From: Floccularia luteovirens
Taxonomy: Eukaryota > Basidiomycota > Agaricomycetes > Agaricales > Squamanitaceae
Reading direction: 5' to 3'
Assembly (NCBI GenBank): GCA_009739215.1
Contig: VSJF01000002.1
Span: forward strand, 1,302,001-1,366,000
DNA length: 64,000 nt
Below are positions 39,105-50,246 of this stretch, one piece after another. Numbering within the stretch: the first letter of the stretch is position 1; the number at the start of each line of letters is the position of its first letter. The notes beneath the pieces are model-generated. The model saw nothing but the letters and a program-made list of their open reading frames with translations, was not told where the DNA came from and made no database searches. The translations under genes were made by a program, and so were the position numbers.

Positions 39105-39206
39105 AGATAAACGATACGTAAGACAAAAGCAGTGTTATACACCGGAAAGAGAATTAGGAGTACCCAGAATTAATTCATGGTGCATGTCACTTAGTCACCA
39201 CTCACC

Positions 39207-39630
39207 TGTTGAGCAGCACCTGTCACACACAGTGATAGGAACTATCTTACCTGGGGTTCTTACTGTTGCTTAGAGGGGCTGTACTACTAACTACTACCAA
39301 GTAATTTGGACAAGGATATATTGATGTTACTACCTGTACTTATATACATTATAGTCATGGCTGTTTAATACCTAATGTAGTTACCAGTGTATACATGAAA
39401 CACCTTATGTCTACTCTGGGTAGGACATGAGTCATACATGTTCCATAACATGAGTCATACATGTATACACAGTAAGCTCTAGAATGTTCTAGACCATGTT
39501 GTGTCATTACATCTTAGTCATTATACTGGTGTGACCTTATCTTATCTTATCAGGTCTACAACACATGACTGATGAGCACGTGACTAATCACATGACTACT
39601 AATCAATCATGTGGAGTTGCTGTCACAACA
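39207..39630 (-). repeat. LTR A1, 3' LTR of a copia element
   Basis: A 424-bp LTR that begins TGTTGAGCAGC and ends GTCACAACA on the plus strand. It belongs to family A, which recurs at 48678, 54081 and 57734. On its inner side (39631-39645) the minus strand reads GTGAGGGGGTG, a polypurine tract of the kind found just upstream of a 3' LTR, and copia RNase H follows. Outer flank TCACC; no matching duplication is seen at the other copia end. Confidence 0.8.
39339..39346 (-). promoter_or_regulatory. TATA box of LTR A1 facing ATG5
   Basis: The minus strand reads TATATAAG, 235 bp upstream of the ATG5 start codon and in the same direction. The equivalent TATA element is kept, with small changes, in the other family A and D LTRs. 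Use by ATG5 is inference. Confidence 0.45.
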
Positions 39631-42075
39631 CACCCCCTCACTAAGTGCAGCTATTTCAAGTGCACTTGGTGGACTGTCTAAGTGAGAAACTCAAGCTTTA
39701 GATTAGTATGACATTTAACAAATAGTTTGCAAGATAGAGGCTTTGTCAGCATATCTGCAGGGTTGTTGATCCTCTTCAACAAAATAAACCTTGATCTTTT
39801 GGTTTTCGATACACTCTCATATATAGTGATACCTAGATGTTGATATACTTTGTGTGCCTTTTGGCGACAGGATTACTGGCTATAAAATTTGCACCTTGGT
39901 TATCCATATAGATGGGTATTGGTTTTACGAAGGGTAAACCTATCTCATTAAAGACATTTATCATCCACATTAGCTGGCAGCAACAATCAGAGCCTGCCAT
40001 ATATTCTACTTCTGTGGAGCTTAAGGCAACAGTTTTTTGTCGACGGCTTTGCCATGCAATGACACCCTGTGCTAGCATCATGTAGAATCCTGTATGGGAC
40101 TTATGGGATATTTCATCACTGGCCCAATTAGAATCTGTGTATATGAATAACCCTTTGCTGGACTTGCCTTTGTAGACAATTTTGTAGTCCTGGGTACCAA
40201 CCAAGTATCTCATTATGTGCTTTGCTTTATTAACATGGTCTTGCATTGGGTTTGTGGAGAAAGTGCTAAGACAGATTACACTATATGCAATATCCAGTCA
40301 AGTTCCAATCATTAGGTATAGCAAACTCCCAATGATTTGTTGAAACTCAGAGCGTAGCTGTAGAGTACACAGACCTTCATTTGGAAGGGACTTATAGCCT
40401 GCTGGTAGAGGAGTATCAGCATATCACGCATTCTCCATTCTAAAATGCTGCAATACCTTTTTCAGGTAGCTTACTTAGTCGATTTTAATGGTTTGACTGT
40501 TTCGCTCAATGCACATTCCTAGGAATTCTTTTAGATCTCCCAGATTGTGACATTCCCAGCACTTCATAAATTCCCTCTTCTTCTGGTTTACTGAGTCCAG
40601 GGTTAGACCCAGTCCATATTGCATCATCAACATAGACAACAGCAATGATGCAATCACGTCGGTCTTTAGACTAATGAACTGTTGAGTAGCCATCTGTGCA
40701 TTGCACAGTGATAGGGACTCAGCCTTACCTTGTGCTTACTTAATCTTACACTTAGGGTTAGTGTTACTACTACTATCCAGAAAGGACCATCTTATTCTAA
40801 TGAGAGTAACGTCCTTATATATAGTATGACTATATGTATCTATTTGTAAATAGTGGTCTGTGCTCTGGTCTACATAATTACATGTCTACTTCATAGAACC
40901 TCATAGAAGGTTATAGAACATGCTTAGTCATATGGCACGTGATGCATAGGGCATAGGGCATATGTGGATATAGTCATGTGACACATCATGTGACATATCA
41001 CGTGTGACTCATCACCTGATGAATTATGTAATCCATCATGTGATCGTGCTGTCACAATATGAACAAATATGCTTGAGTTAGTATGGCATTTAGAGAAGCC
41101 CAGTTCTTTCATTGATGCCACAAGTTCATAATACCAAGAGTTAGCAGCTTGTTTTAATCCATATAGCGCTCTCTGGAGTCATATCACTTTCTTTTCTTGT
41201 CCTTTAACTACGAAGCCTTCAGGTTGAATCATATAGATTTCTTCTTCAAATTTGCCATAGAGAAAGGCAGACTTGATATCCAGACCAGTAATGATTCAAT
41301 TTCTCAAAGCTACTAAGGTGAGAAGGATGCACACAGTTTCAAATCTTACTACTGGCAAGAAGATCTCCTCAAAGTCTAACTCTTCGATTTGGGAGAAACC
41401 TTTTGCAATAAGTTGTGCTTTTTTATATCCATCAGACTTGATATTAAACACCCATCTGTTTTTGACAGCTCGTCAACCTTGGGGTAGGTCTACTAAATCT
41501 AAGAATACTTCACGTTTGTGGAGAGCCTCCATCTCTTCCATGCACACTACTTTCCATTCCTTTTGAGCAGCAGAATTTAACTGCATGATGTCTTTAAATT
41601 GGGTGGGAACTTCATTCACAGCTCCAGCACCTTTGGCAAGCAGATAAGTCATGAATTCTACACCCCCTTCCTGTGCCAGTTTACTGACATAAATGTTATT
41701 ATCATCAACTTCCATATAGTCTTTCGACCCATGCATTTCCATGTGCTGTCTGGTTCTCTCTACCAGGTTCACTAGTAGTAGTAGGAAAAGGATGCACTTG
41801 AACTAGGTATAGAAACCTGTTCTTAGCATTGAGTTCTACTAGAGTAGAAAGACTTAACATTCTCTTTCCAAAAGCAATTTGAATTCTGGTTATGGATTTG
41901 CTCTGTAGGTAGAACATCTTCACCAAAGATATTGCCTTCATAGTGCAGCACTTTCCTCTCTCTATATGAGCATCTTGGTTCAACAGGAGCCAGTATAGTG
42001 GTATGCTCCCAAGGCACTGTTATAGGTAGTGGCACTACTGGGGGACCTGGGTAGGACTGTTTAGGATAGTCATGT
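39631..42075 (-). pseudogene. copia pol, reverse transcriptase-RNase H half (decayed)
   Basis: The 3' half of a Ty1/copia polyprotein with stops and frameshifts. From its 5' side: the linker (WEHTTILAPVEPRCSYRER), the RT start (AAQKEWKVVCMEEMEALHKR at about 41500-41560), the catalytic YVDD at 40623-40634 with AVVYVDDAIWTG, and RNase H at 39833-40246. RNase H shows LFIYTDSNWASDEISHKSH, ALSSTEVEYMAGSDC and VAKRHTKYINI, which is characteristic of copia. A family D solo LTR interrupts it at 40680-41059. At 42075 it stops abruptly at a gypsy LTR, and its missing 5' half resumes at 54547, so this is one element split by an insertion. Confidence 0.85.
40680..41059 (-). repeat. solo LTR D3 with TSD TGAAC
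   Basis: A 380-bp solo LTR, starting TGTTGAGTAGCC and ending CTGTCACAATA, flanked by perfect 5-bp copies TGAAC (40675-40679 and 41060-41064). It is inserted in the copia RT coding region 46 bp from the YVDD codons. Its 3' part carries repeated CAYGTGA motifs. Confidence 0.85.
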
Positions 42076-43232
42076 TGAAAAGAGGTTAAGTGCAAGTAGG
42101 TTCAGAAACCTATAGGACACAGCGCTTCCATCTGTGTATCTAAAATGTCTTCTAGAGATCGGTAAGGAGGTTATATGAGGTTACAGATAAATGCAATAGT
42201 CAAGAGTGGATAAAGAGAGCAAACACAGGATAAGGTCAAGAGAATAAGTGAAGGCAAGAGATGTCCAAGTGAAGTGAGAGAGAACGAAGTAATAGTGAGG
42301 TTCTCACTTGGCACAAGCAAGTTTTTTTTTTACACTAAAGGGTCCTAATATATGCCAACAGAAGAGTGCGAAGGATGATATTTGACAAGTTAGATGACTT
42401 ATAGTGGGCGGAAGTGGTGAAATCAGTCAGGAGAGTGAAGAAACTTAGGGTGAGCTAGTTTTCTCTGCTTCTGAATATTCTCTGAGGAGAGAGGAAAGGG
42501 AAAACTAAATTTTCTTTCTAACTACTGTACAAGTTTTTGTTCTTCCTACAGAGAGAGAACATTTGCAAGTAGCTAGCAAAGTATTTTTAATTTTACTGTT
42601 TGTAAGACAGTGCGAAAAACGAGATAAATGGAGAAATAGTTCAAAGGGTGTGGGAGAATCCAATCTTTAATAAGCAAAAGGGTAGGGGAGAAAATGAAGT
42701 AGTTATGAAGAGTTTGGTATAGTCAACAGGCCTAGTGAGCAAGCAGTGCAATGCTCGCGTTGCACATGATCATGGAAGTCTGGGGTGTACCTCACTATTT
42801 TTGGAGTTGCACATGAGATAACCAGATGGCATAAGGGTGGACAAGGGTGCTGAGCAATCAGATAGCATGATCGTCAAGATAGGAAGGGCGATCTCATGGT
42901 CTGGTTATCTCAGTGGCCATTAAGTGGAGAGTTGGTCAGAAGAAGTCACACGTGATGTCACAGGGTACGGAGATTAAGAGAGAATGTGCAGAGAATTAAT
43001 CGGTTGCTGGGCTGGAGGGGTAAAAGAAGGAAGTAAGGGGAATCGCATGGTATATTCAAATAGACATGTCTGAGGTTTCTGTAGCTTCTGGATTGAAGTT
43101 AATATGACATGGAATCAGGAGAATATGTGGTAGGCTTATTAGTCGCTCACTAATTGGATCACTAAAGTTGTGGGTGGTGACCAATAGCAAGAAATGGTGA
43201 TTTCCGAGGCAAGGCTATATGGCCTTCCCACA
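42076..43232 (-). repeat. gypsy LTR E1 (3' LTR)
   Basis: A 1,157-bp LTR. Minus-strand ends are TGTGGGAAGGCC and CTTTTCA. It is about 90 percent like E2 by eye, with many differences of the TG/CA kind. Confidence 0.85.
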
Positions 43233-43888
43233 CCGCCCAGGTATAGCAACTAGACAGGAATTGAATGAAGAATATTAAATATGAGAAGGGAATGTTTATT
43301 AGAACATGAGGTAGTTATGATTAATGGTTTATTGTGAGTGTTGTTATTGTTGTTGTTAAGTCTACATGAAGTTACTGTTTGCTGCGACTTAATGTGACTG
43401 TGACATGTGACGCGTGTCACGTCCTACATAGCACATGTTCCTGGTGATGCCCCTTGCAATTTTTTTACTGTTACCATTCATTAAATTTAGTACATTTCTC
43501 CGATTACTTAGTACTCTTTCCACAACACCCATAGATATAAAAGATTGTAACTTAGATAGTGAAAGGAACAAGTTTCTACCATCCCAATTAGTTAGCATCT
43601 AAAATCTAAAAACCACTCTCAACCTACTTATCTCTCATGCACCAAGCACACCTGCACTCCACAAGATAATGTGCTCATGCACATCTAACTGTGCTTCTCT
43701 AATGTGGACTTCATCTGCATTCTTCCACACCTATGCGCTACCACCGTGCACTCTGTCATTTAATCCATAAGTCCACTCCTTAAATACAACCACCTAAGTT
43801 CTCAACAAGAAACTTTCTTCAGAATTAGCAGACGGATGTGCTGCTCCCCATTAGGCTTCTGAGCCTGCTCGTACTTATCTTTCCTTCA
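43233..43888. other. unassigned AT-rich sequence, possible further LTR
   Basis: No coding signal. The right end (CTTCTGAGCCTGCTCGTACT and TTTCCTTCA) resembles the U5 end of the E LTR (TTTCTGAACCTACTCGCACTT and CTCTTCA), so this may be the 3' part of a related plus-strand gypsy LTR starting near 43373 (TGTTTGCTGCGAC). No second copy is present in the window to prove this. Confidence 0.3.
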
Positions 43889-44072
43889 GCAGAGTCATAC
43901 AGAAGTATCTACAAGTCATTTAGAAGCCTATACAAGTCATTACGAGTTAACAGAAGCAAGATGCGAGTCATATACAAAACGTGTATGGAAAAGTAGTAAA
44001 CGAGGCAGAAATGCATTGCACATGCGTTCTAAAGTCCAGGGAGATAGTGTGTATCTGGATAAGGTCATAACA
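43889..44072 (+). repeat. direct repeat copy 1 (about 185 bp)
   Basis: Runs from GCAGAGTCATACAGAAGTAT to GGATAAGGTCATAACA. A close copy in the same orientation lies at 45822-46009. Both encode the stretch RSKVQGDS.YLDKVIT near their ends, so the repeat includes the start of a reading frame. Confidence 0.8.
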
Positions 44073-44261
44073 AAGTCTGCCCCCCCCCTCATGGCAATGA
44101 AGTACACTAACATCATTGAAAGGGGGGTGAGGCAGGTGTTTGCCCTTCACCAGGCAGCGCGTCATCTGCCACTATACGACCCAAACAATATAAAGGAGAT
44201 TGAGTGGTACCTTGTAAGTCATAGAGCACTGCAGTGCATACATACTGACATCCATGCAGGA

Positions 44262-45012
44262 GAGGATACGTGACAGCCTGAGTGTAGGCCATTCAGATAT
44301 GGGAGAGCTCGTGGCTTATCATGTCGGTATGCTATACCAGGGTGTTGGCAAGCTGTCTATTGACCAGATGTAGTACTGGTGGGCAGTGCTCAATAAAATA
44401 GGCAATGAACACATGAAGGAAGTGAGCAAGAGTAGGCAGGGAGATGGTGACCAAGGAGAGGGCGAGGCAGCTGAAGAAAAAGAGGGTGCAAATGAAGAGG
44501 GAGAGGAGAAGGAAGAGGAAGAGGCAGCAGTGGCCACCAGAGTCAGAGGGAAGGAGAAAGAGTGAGGGAAGGAGAGAGAGAAGGATAAAGGGAAAGGGAA
44601 GGAGAGAGCGAGGGTTGCCCTGGCAGACAGAGAGCCAGGGGACATTACATATGCACCAGCAGTAAGTAAACTAATCAGAGAGATAGAAAGGAACAAAGAA
44701 AACTAATGGTATTTACAGTGCCACCTCTGCACACTGTTGGGAAAGCCCTGCTTTGGACCAGCTGGGGATACGAGGAGGTGCAGGCAGTGCAAGAGGGATC
44801 ACAAGAGGTGTGAGTGGGTGGAGACAGAGGAGGAGCAGAGGGAGGGAGCAAAGAGGAAGAGAAGACTAAGTGCGAAGGTGATAGAGGAGGAAGTTGTGGA
44901 AGTGGAAGCACCGCTCACAGAAACGCGTATCTGCATGGCATTAGTGAGCACACAGGTCACAGCAAGAGCAGGAACAAGTGGGAGTGGAAGAGGAGAGAGT
45001 TCTGGAGGCTAG
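44262..45012 (+). pseudogene. charged protein with Zn2Cys6-like cluster, broken
   Basis: A frame starting at about RIRDSLSVGHSDMGELVAYH (44262) stays open apart from two stops (44368 and 44563). It runs through a Glu/Lys-rich region to GDITYAPA. A GTAAGT...TTACAG intron (44662-44718) then joins in phase to CHLCTLLGKPC. The cysteines at 44719-44811 are spaced CX2CX6CX9CX2CX6C, the pattern of a Zn(II)2Cys6 binuclear cluster, with basic residues (KRDHKR) between the last two. A stop follows at 45010-45012. It is bracketed by the 185-bp direct repeats, and sits inside or beside the gypsy element. Origin unknown: it could be a captured host-type gene or an ORF of an unrecognised element. The two stops argue that it is no longer functional. 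Confidence 0.5.
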
Positions 45013-45821
45013 GTCATGCACAGGGTGCCAACAAGGTATGTGTATGAAACTCATCTTTGCCTAGAGCACTGATGATAACAAGAGTCTTTATTTGCCTCCC
45101 TCCACATCGAAAATGAACAAGGATGATGCAGCAGATGCTGTCACCCCCAAGGCCTGCACAGTGGCCACGATTAGAATAGCTGAGGCCGACAGTCATGATA
45201 CCCGCAATGTGAAGGGTGGTGCAGCAGGTGGTGGAGACGTCAGACATATCTCCCATTAAGAAGGAGAGTATGGGGATGCCACTGCCATCATCTGGGTCAG
45301 GATGGGTGAGTTCAGATGCAGGGTTAACGAGGTCACAAAGCAGCATCCAGTGGTCTCTGGTGATGCACAAGTTGATCGAGGATGTCTGCAAGTACACTGT
45401 TACCGTTTGGGGTTTAGGCATCATCATTTACTGGTCTCATTGTAGGTGTGTCCGGGTTAGGGAACAGTTGGGGTTTGCTAGTCAGATTTCTCTAGTGCGA
45501 TGGTAGGTTATGCTACCACACAGGTTACAAACCACCTGTCGGAGTCTCTCTGAGGTCAGTTACAGAGGTGAGAGACAGCCAGGTATTTCAGGCTGTACGG
45601 TGTCGTCCGTGCCATTATTTACAACTGATCTTGCCATCCTAGACAAGGGAGGGAGAGTCACTTAGTTGTCACTAAGGTAATAGAGTAATTGCTCAGTATT
45701 AGGAGGTACTTGAAACTAAGATCAAGTTGAGGCTTGACTATAGTTTTGTGCTACTTAAATACAAGTATGCTACTTCTAATAATAACCTATTGCGTGCTTG
45801 CTCAGTAAGCTATGAGTCAAC
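45013..45821. other. unassigned sequence between direct repeats
   Basis: About 800 bp. A short plus-strand stretch starting MNKDDAADAVTPKAC at about 45111 is open for around 50 codons and may continue the preceding broken gene. Nothing recognisable otherwise. Confidence 0.35.
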
Positions 45822-46009
45822 GCAGAGTCAGTACAGAAGTATCTATAAGTCATTTAGAAGCCTACACAAGTCATTACGAGTTAATAGAAGTAAGACGCGA
45901 GTCATATACAAAAATGTGTATGGGAAACTAATAAACAAGGCAGGGAACACAGTTGTGCACACGTTCTAAAGTCCAGGGAGATAGTGCGTATCTGGATAAG
46001 GTTATAACA
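45822..46009 (+). repeat. direct repeat copy 2 (about 188 bp)
   Basis: Copy of 43889-44072. After it the frame continues TYTKQEHDRAFQIANDIMAN and runs to a stop at 46153 (45953-46153, 66 codons), giving a short helical Gln/Glu-rich protein fragment of unknown function. Confidence 0.8.
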
Positions 46010-46237
46010 TACACCAAGCAGGAGCATGACAGGGCGTTTCAGATCGCAAATGATATCATGGCTAACACATTGACGAAGTTTGCAGAGTTGATGCAGGTGG
46101 CAGCACAGCTGGAGAGGTCATTGCAGGAAGGGGAGGAGGAGCAGCAGGTGTGACTGAGATATGGTAGGAGAGAAGGATGGTGAGGTAACCACTGGGACAA
46201 GGCCCAGTGGTGAAGAATTCATATATAGGCAGGGGTT

Positions 46238-46702
46238 GTCAAGAGCTGACTTCTATACAATCTCCGTGAACATGTGGAGATACTTGTAGGATGGAGTTAA
46301 GATGTGGCTTCAACAATGTCCATTGCTGCCCTGCCGACTTCCATGTCTTACTTGTAGGCACTGGAGGAAGAATGTCTTGTAAGGGACAGAGGAAGAGAGA
46401 CGGACGAGAGGGATGGAGAACTGGAGTGATTACTGAGTCTTATTCAATATTCAAGCTACAGAATAATTACAATATGTGTAGCTTAAATACAGTAAAGGTT
46501 TTGTTATCTCCACATGGAGGATACAACATGAGGGAGATAATAATAATAGGATAAAGGGAATTTAAAAGGAGAAATAACATGAGTTAAACACGACTTAAAG
46601 ATTAAAATAGAAGAAGTCCATTGACATCCATTTATGTCCATTGAATGAAGTCCGTGATGACATGTCTGTGTGTTCAGGTGCGGAGATGTCAGGTTCCTGA
46701 CA
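46238..46702. repeat. solo LTR F1 with TSD GGGGT
   Basis: 465 bp from TGTCAAGAGCTGAC to GTTCCTGACA, flanked by perfect GGGGT (46233-46237 and 46703-46707). The same length and ends recur in F2. The right end forms a 7-bp hairpin arm pair, TGTCAGG-TT-CCTGACA. Confidence 0.88.
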
Positions 46703-46707
46703 GGGGT

Positions 46708-47388
46708 CAGGATTGCAGAGAACCAGTGAGGTGAAGTCCCCCATTTGATATATCTTGTAAGGGAGTGCTGAATGGTACTCCCTTAAATTTGTACTAAGAA
46801 ATTGCAGGTGAGCAAAGAAACACTCGCCCATAAGAAATTTAAAATGTTCTTGTCAGTTTAGGGAGCAACAAAGGGTACATGAGGAGTGAGAGATGGGAAG
46901 TAAGGCAAACAAGCAGTGAGTGACAAGAAAAAGGAGATACGGATGGGGAGAGAGATCAGACAAAATAGGTATATGGGGAGCAAGAGACAGGGAATAAGAG
47001 GGACAAGAAGAGCAAGGGAAAGGAGCATTCAAGGCATACAGAGAGAGCGACAGACAGGAAGTGAAGGGAATACCAGAGAAGATCAAGAAAGGGGGAGAGA
47101 ATAGGTAAAACGGACTGAAGAGTGAATAGAAAATGAAGCGAAGGAAATGAAAAGTTGAAAGGGGAGGCATAGGAACAGTGAATAATAGAAGGAGAAACAG
47201 AAAGGACAAAGAGCAGGAGAAAGGACCAAAGGGTGCGACAAGCAGAAGAAGAAATAAAGAGAAAAGCACGATTAATACACCATCCAAATTGAAGGAAAGA
47301 GCAAAAGGTGAAAGGGAAGAGTATAAGGACTCTAAGCAAGAGGTGAGGCAGCTTGTGTCAGAGCAGGCAGTTTTACTGCAAGACATTA
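46708..47388 (-). other. gypsy 3' untranslated and low-complexity sequence
   Basis: Purine-rich (plus strand) low-complexity DNA downstream of the gypsy pol stop. Long open frames on both strands reflect composition only. Confidence 0.4.
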
Positions 47389-49838
47389 CTCATCTGGAGG
47401 AGGAAACTCCCCAGGATCGTCATTGTCCTCATCATGCATCATCATGTCAAGCTCCTTGCCAGTTGTCTTCCATGAGTCTAGTAATAGGAATAGAATATGG
47501 TGAGTGAGAATGATAAGGAACTAAACAAAAGGCAGCAAAACGTAGCCTGGAGATGGAGCCATCAAGCTCCCCAAGAATATAAGAACTGCCATCAGTGCGT
47601 CATAACACAACCATAGGGCCAAGATAACGAGGCTTTGTTTTCCTGTTAAGTTCCATTTCAGTATGTGAATTTCTTACCAAAACCAGAGCCCCAGGAAGAG
47701 AAGTTGAAATCTCTAATGGAGTTGGAAAATGACTTCTCAAATTGCTGGACTGAATCATATCTTGCTGTGAAGAACTTGCTCAGCAACCTTTGCTAAGTCT
47801 TCAGATTGTTTCTGGAGTTCAATTGCTTGTCATGCTAAAAGGTCTATGGTGGAGAGAGGGGATGAAATAGGAGGGGAGAGGTAAGTGGCTTCAGCTATGT
47901 CAAATGGCAGGAGTGGCTCAGTGCCATGTATGATATAATAGGGAGAGTAACCAGTAGATTTTTGGATGATAATGCACTTGGCCCAGAAGACAGAGAGGGG
48001 CGACCTGAGACTAGATTTGGTCGTCACCTTCAGTGGTCTTCATGAGGGCTTCTCTAACATCCAGGTGACATCGTTTCACAATCCCATTGGCACACAAGTT
48101 GTAAGGGGAGATGCGGATATGCCAGATGTTATAACATTTAGCTAAATAGGTCAAGGGCCTGAACAAAGGCAGGACCATTGTCAGAAATGATCTCCTCAAG
48201 TGCACCCCAATGACAGAGGATATCCTCAAAAATAAAGGTGCCAAGTGAGCGACCATTCTCGGCACAAAGCATACTGCCACTCAGGATAAAAAGAGAGAGA
48301 GCAGTGGGCCTACACAATGTATTGATAACCATTTGACTTCAGCATCAGCATAGTGTCGATGTAGGCTTTTCTGAAAAGAGAGGCTGGAGGCAAGACAATG
48401 GCAGAGATATAAAATTTATGAAATAACCTGACCTGGCATTCATGGCATATATGTATATACCACTTGATATCATGGTCAAGAAAGGGCCACTAGAAACTGC
48501 TCAAGCAATCTTGTGCAAACAGTGAATACCCCTTTGTGCTCAAGGTCATTATGTGTAGCCTTGATAAGGGAGAGGCAGTTGGGAGGAGAGATGACGAGTT
48601 TGTGTTTGCCATGTCAATCTCGTCACCATAAATGGCCATCTAAGATGAAAAACTCTGAAGCTTTCTAAACAAGAATGTGTTGAGCAGTGCCTGTCACACA
48701 TAGTGATAGAAACTATCTTACCTGGGGTTCTTACTGTTGCTTAGAGGGGCTGTACTACTGACTACTACCAAGTAAATTAGGACAAGGTATATTGACGTTA
48801 CTACCTTTATTATATACATTATAGGCATGGCTGTGTAATACCTAATATAGTTACCAGCGTGTACATGAAACACCTCATGTCTACTCTAGGTAGGACATGA
48901 GTCATACACATCCCATAATATGAGTCATACGTATGTCCACAGTAAGCTCTAGAATACTCTAGACCATGTGTGTCATTACATCTTAGTCATTATACTGGTG
49001 TAACCTTATCTTATTTTATCAGGTCTACAACACATGACTGACGAGCACATGACTAATCACATGACTACTAATCTATCATGTGGAGTTGCTGTCACAACAG
49101 AATGCAGAAGTCCTTCTCACTAATGTCAGCTAGTCTAGAAGATGAGCAGGAGGAAAAACTCAATTGAGGAGAGTTCGTCATCTCGACAAGTTGCCTTGTC
49201 AGAGCAAGGAATGTGCATATTCAAGGTCTCATCAGCAAGCACCAATACATGAGGGGGAGAACAATTGTAATGCAAATTGGCTAGAAAAGGGAATGGAAAG
49301 GAAAAGAGAGTTGGTAGAAGAGAAAATGATAGGGGATATAGAGTCAGTAGAGGGGGGGAAGGAGTGAGAGAGAGAGTTGGTAGATGGGGGAAAGGCTGGG
49401 GAAATATGCTAGTTTAAGATTTCAATCGCGAAGCCATTGGAGATATTGATCCAGTCATCATGGTCCTTGGCTGTTTCATTGTCCTCTGAAGCATAAGGAC
49501 ATTGAGATAAACCATCGGCAGGAGCATGATCTCGACCTAGTACATGATGGAGAGTGAAATCGAACAAAAAAATGCCAGCAATCCAGTGATTCATAGCTGT
49601 GTTGGGCTGTATGTCAGGATTGTTAATCATACCCTTGATATACTTAGCGTCAACTTCAACTACCAGGTTCTGCACACCAATGAGATAGATGCAGGTGTCA
49701 TGCAGAGCACGAAATAGACTGTATAGCTCGATCTTTAGTAGTAGCGACAGGCTTGATATGATTAGCAACTTTTTTGTAAGCGAGGGATGACAGGATGGGT
49801 GAGAATGAGTAGGAAGCGACAGGTTTACAGATGGGCAA
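47389..49838 (-). pseudogene. gypsy E pol: RNase H and integrase (decayed)
   Basis: From the right: RNase H at 49409-49768 (LVVEVDAKYIKGMINNPDIQ, LHHVLGRDHAPADGLSQCP), then solo LTR A2, then integrase. The integrase core reads EDILCHWGALEEIISDNGPA, then the ANGIVKRCH segment, then STGYSPYYIIHGTEPLLPFD. The C-terminus ends DDPGEFPPPDE at 47389. The catalytic Glu of the DDE triad (NGxxER) is Lys at 48074-48076. Several stops break the frame. The RT domain that should precede RNase H is absent: only about 400 bp lie between RNase H and the linker after the protease. Confidence 0.82.
48678..49099 (-). repeat. solo LTR A2 with TSD GAATG
   Basis: 422 bp, TGTTGAGCAGTGCC to GTCACAACA on the plus strand, flanked by perfect GAATG (48673-48677 and 49100-49104). 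Inserted in gypsy E pol between RNase H and integrase. Confidence 0.9.
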
Positions 49839-50246
49839 AGGTTTCTGGGGAGAGTACGGGGAGACGTTGAGTTGGATTTTGATAGATTCTACGATGTTAA
49901 ATAATGGGGAGTCAAGAAGTTCAGTGGGGATAGGAGGAGTTGAAGCAGAGTTGAGAGAAATTAAGAGATGTTGGGAATGTGATGAAGTAGGTAACGGATA
50001 TGGAAGGGGAAGTGGAGATGTAATAGTATCTCCTCAAATATCATTCGAATCATTGATGCCTAAAAAACCATATGGCAAAGGCTATTCTGGTTACGAATTA
50101 GCATGGGATTTGGTAGGAATAGTTACCACTAAGCCAGTGTTAGGATCTGTAAGGATGATGTGTTGGTCGTCATTCACAAAGTCCTTTGTAGTCACTTAGG
50201 TAAGGATATAAAATGGCCTTCCAAGAAGCAGTTTGTAGGAAGCATC

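Noticed and set aside
43233..43888. A confirmed seventh LTR family
   Set aside because: Only one copy and no flanking duplication in the window; left as a possibility.
44319..44696. Minus-strand Ser/Phe/Pro-rich open frame
   Set aside because: Complement of the Glu/Lys-rich coding strand of the zinc-cluster pseudogene; composition alone keeps it open.
46853..47386. Long minus-strand open frame rich in Ser, Leu and Phe, with apparent membrane segments
   Set aside because: It is the mirror of a purine-rich low-complexity stretch (GGAGAGA-type). No start context, domain or splice pattern supports it.
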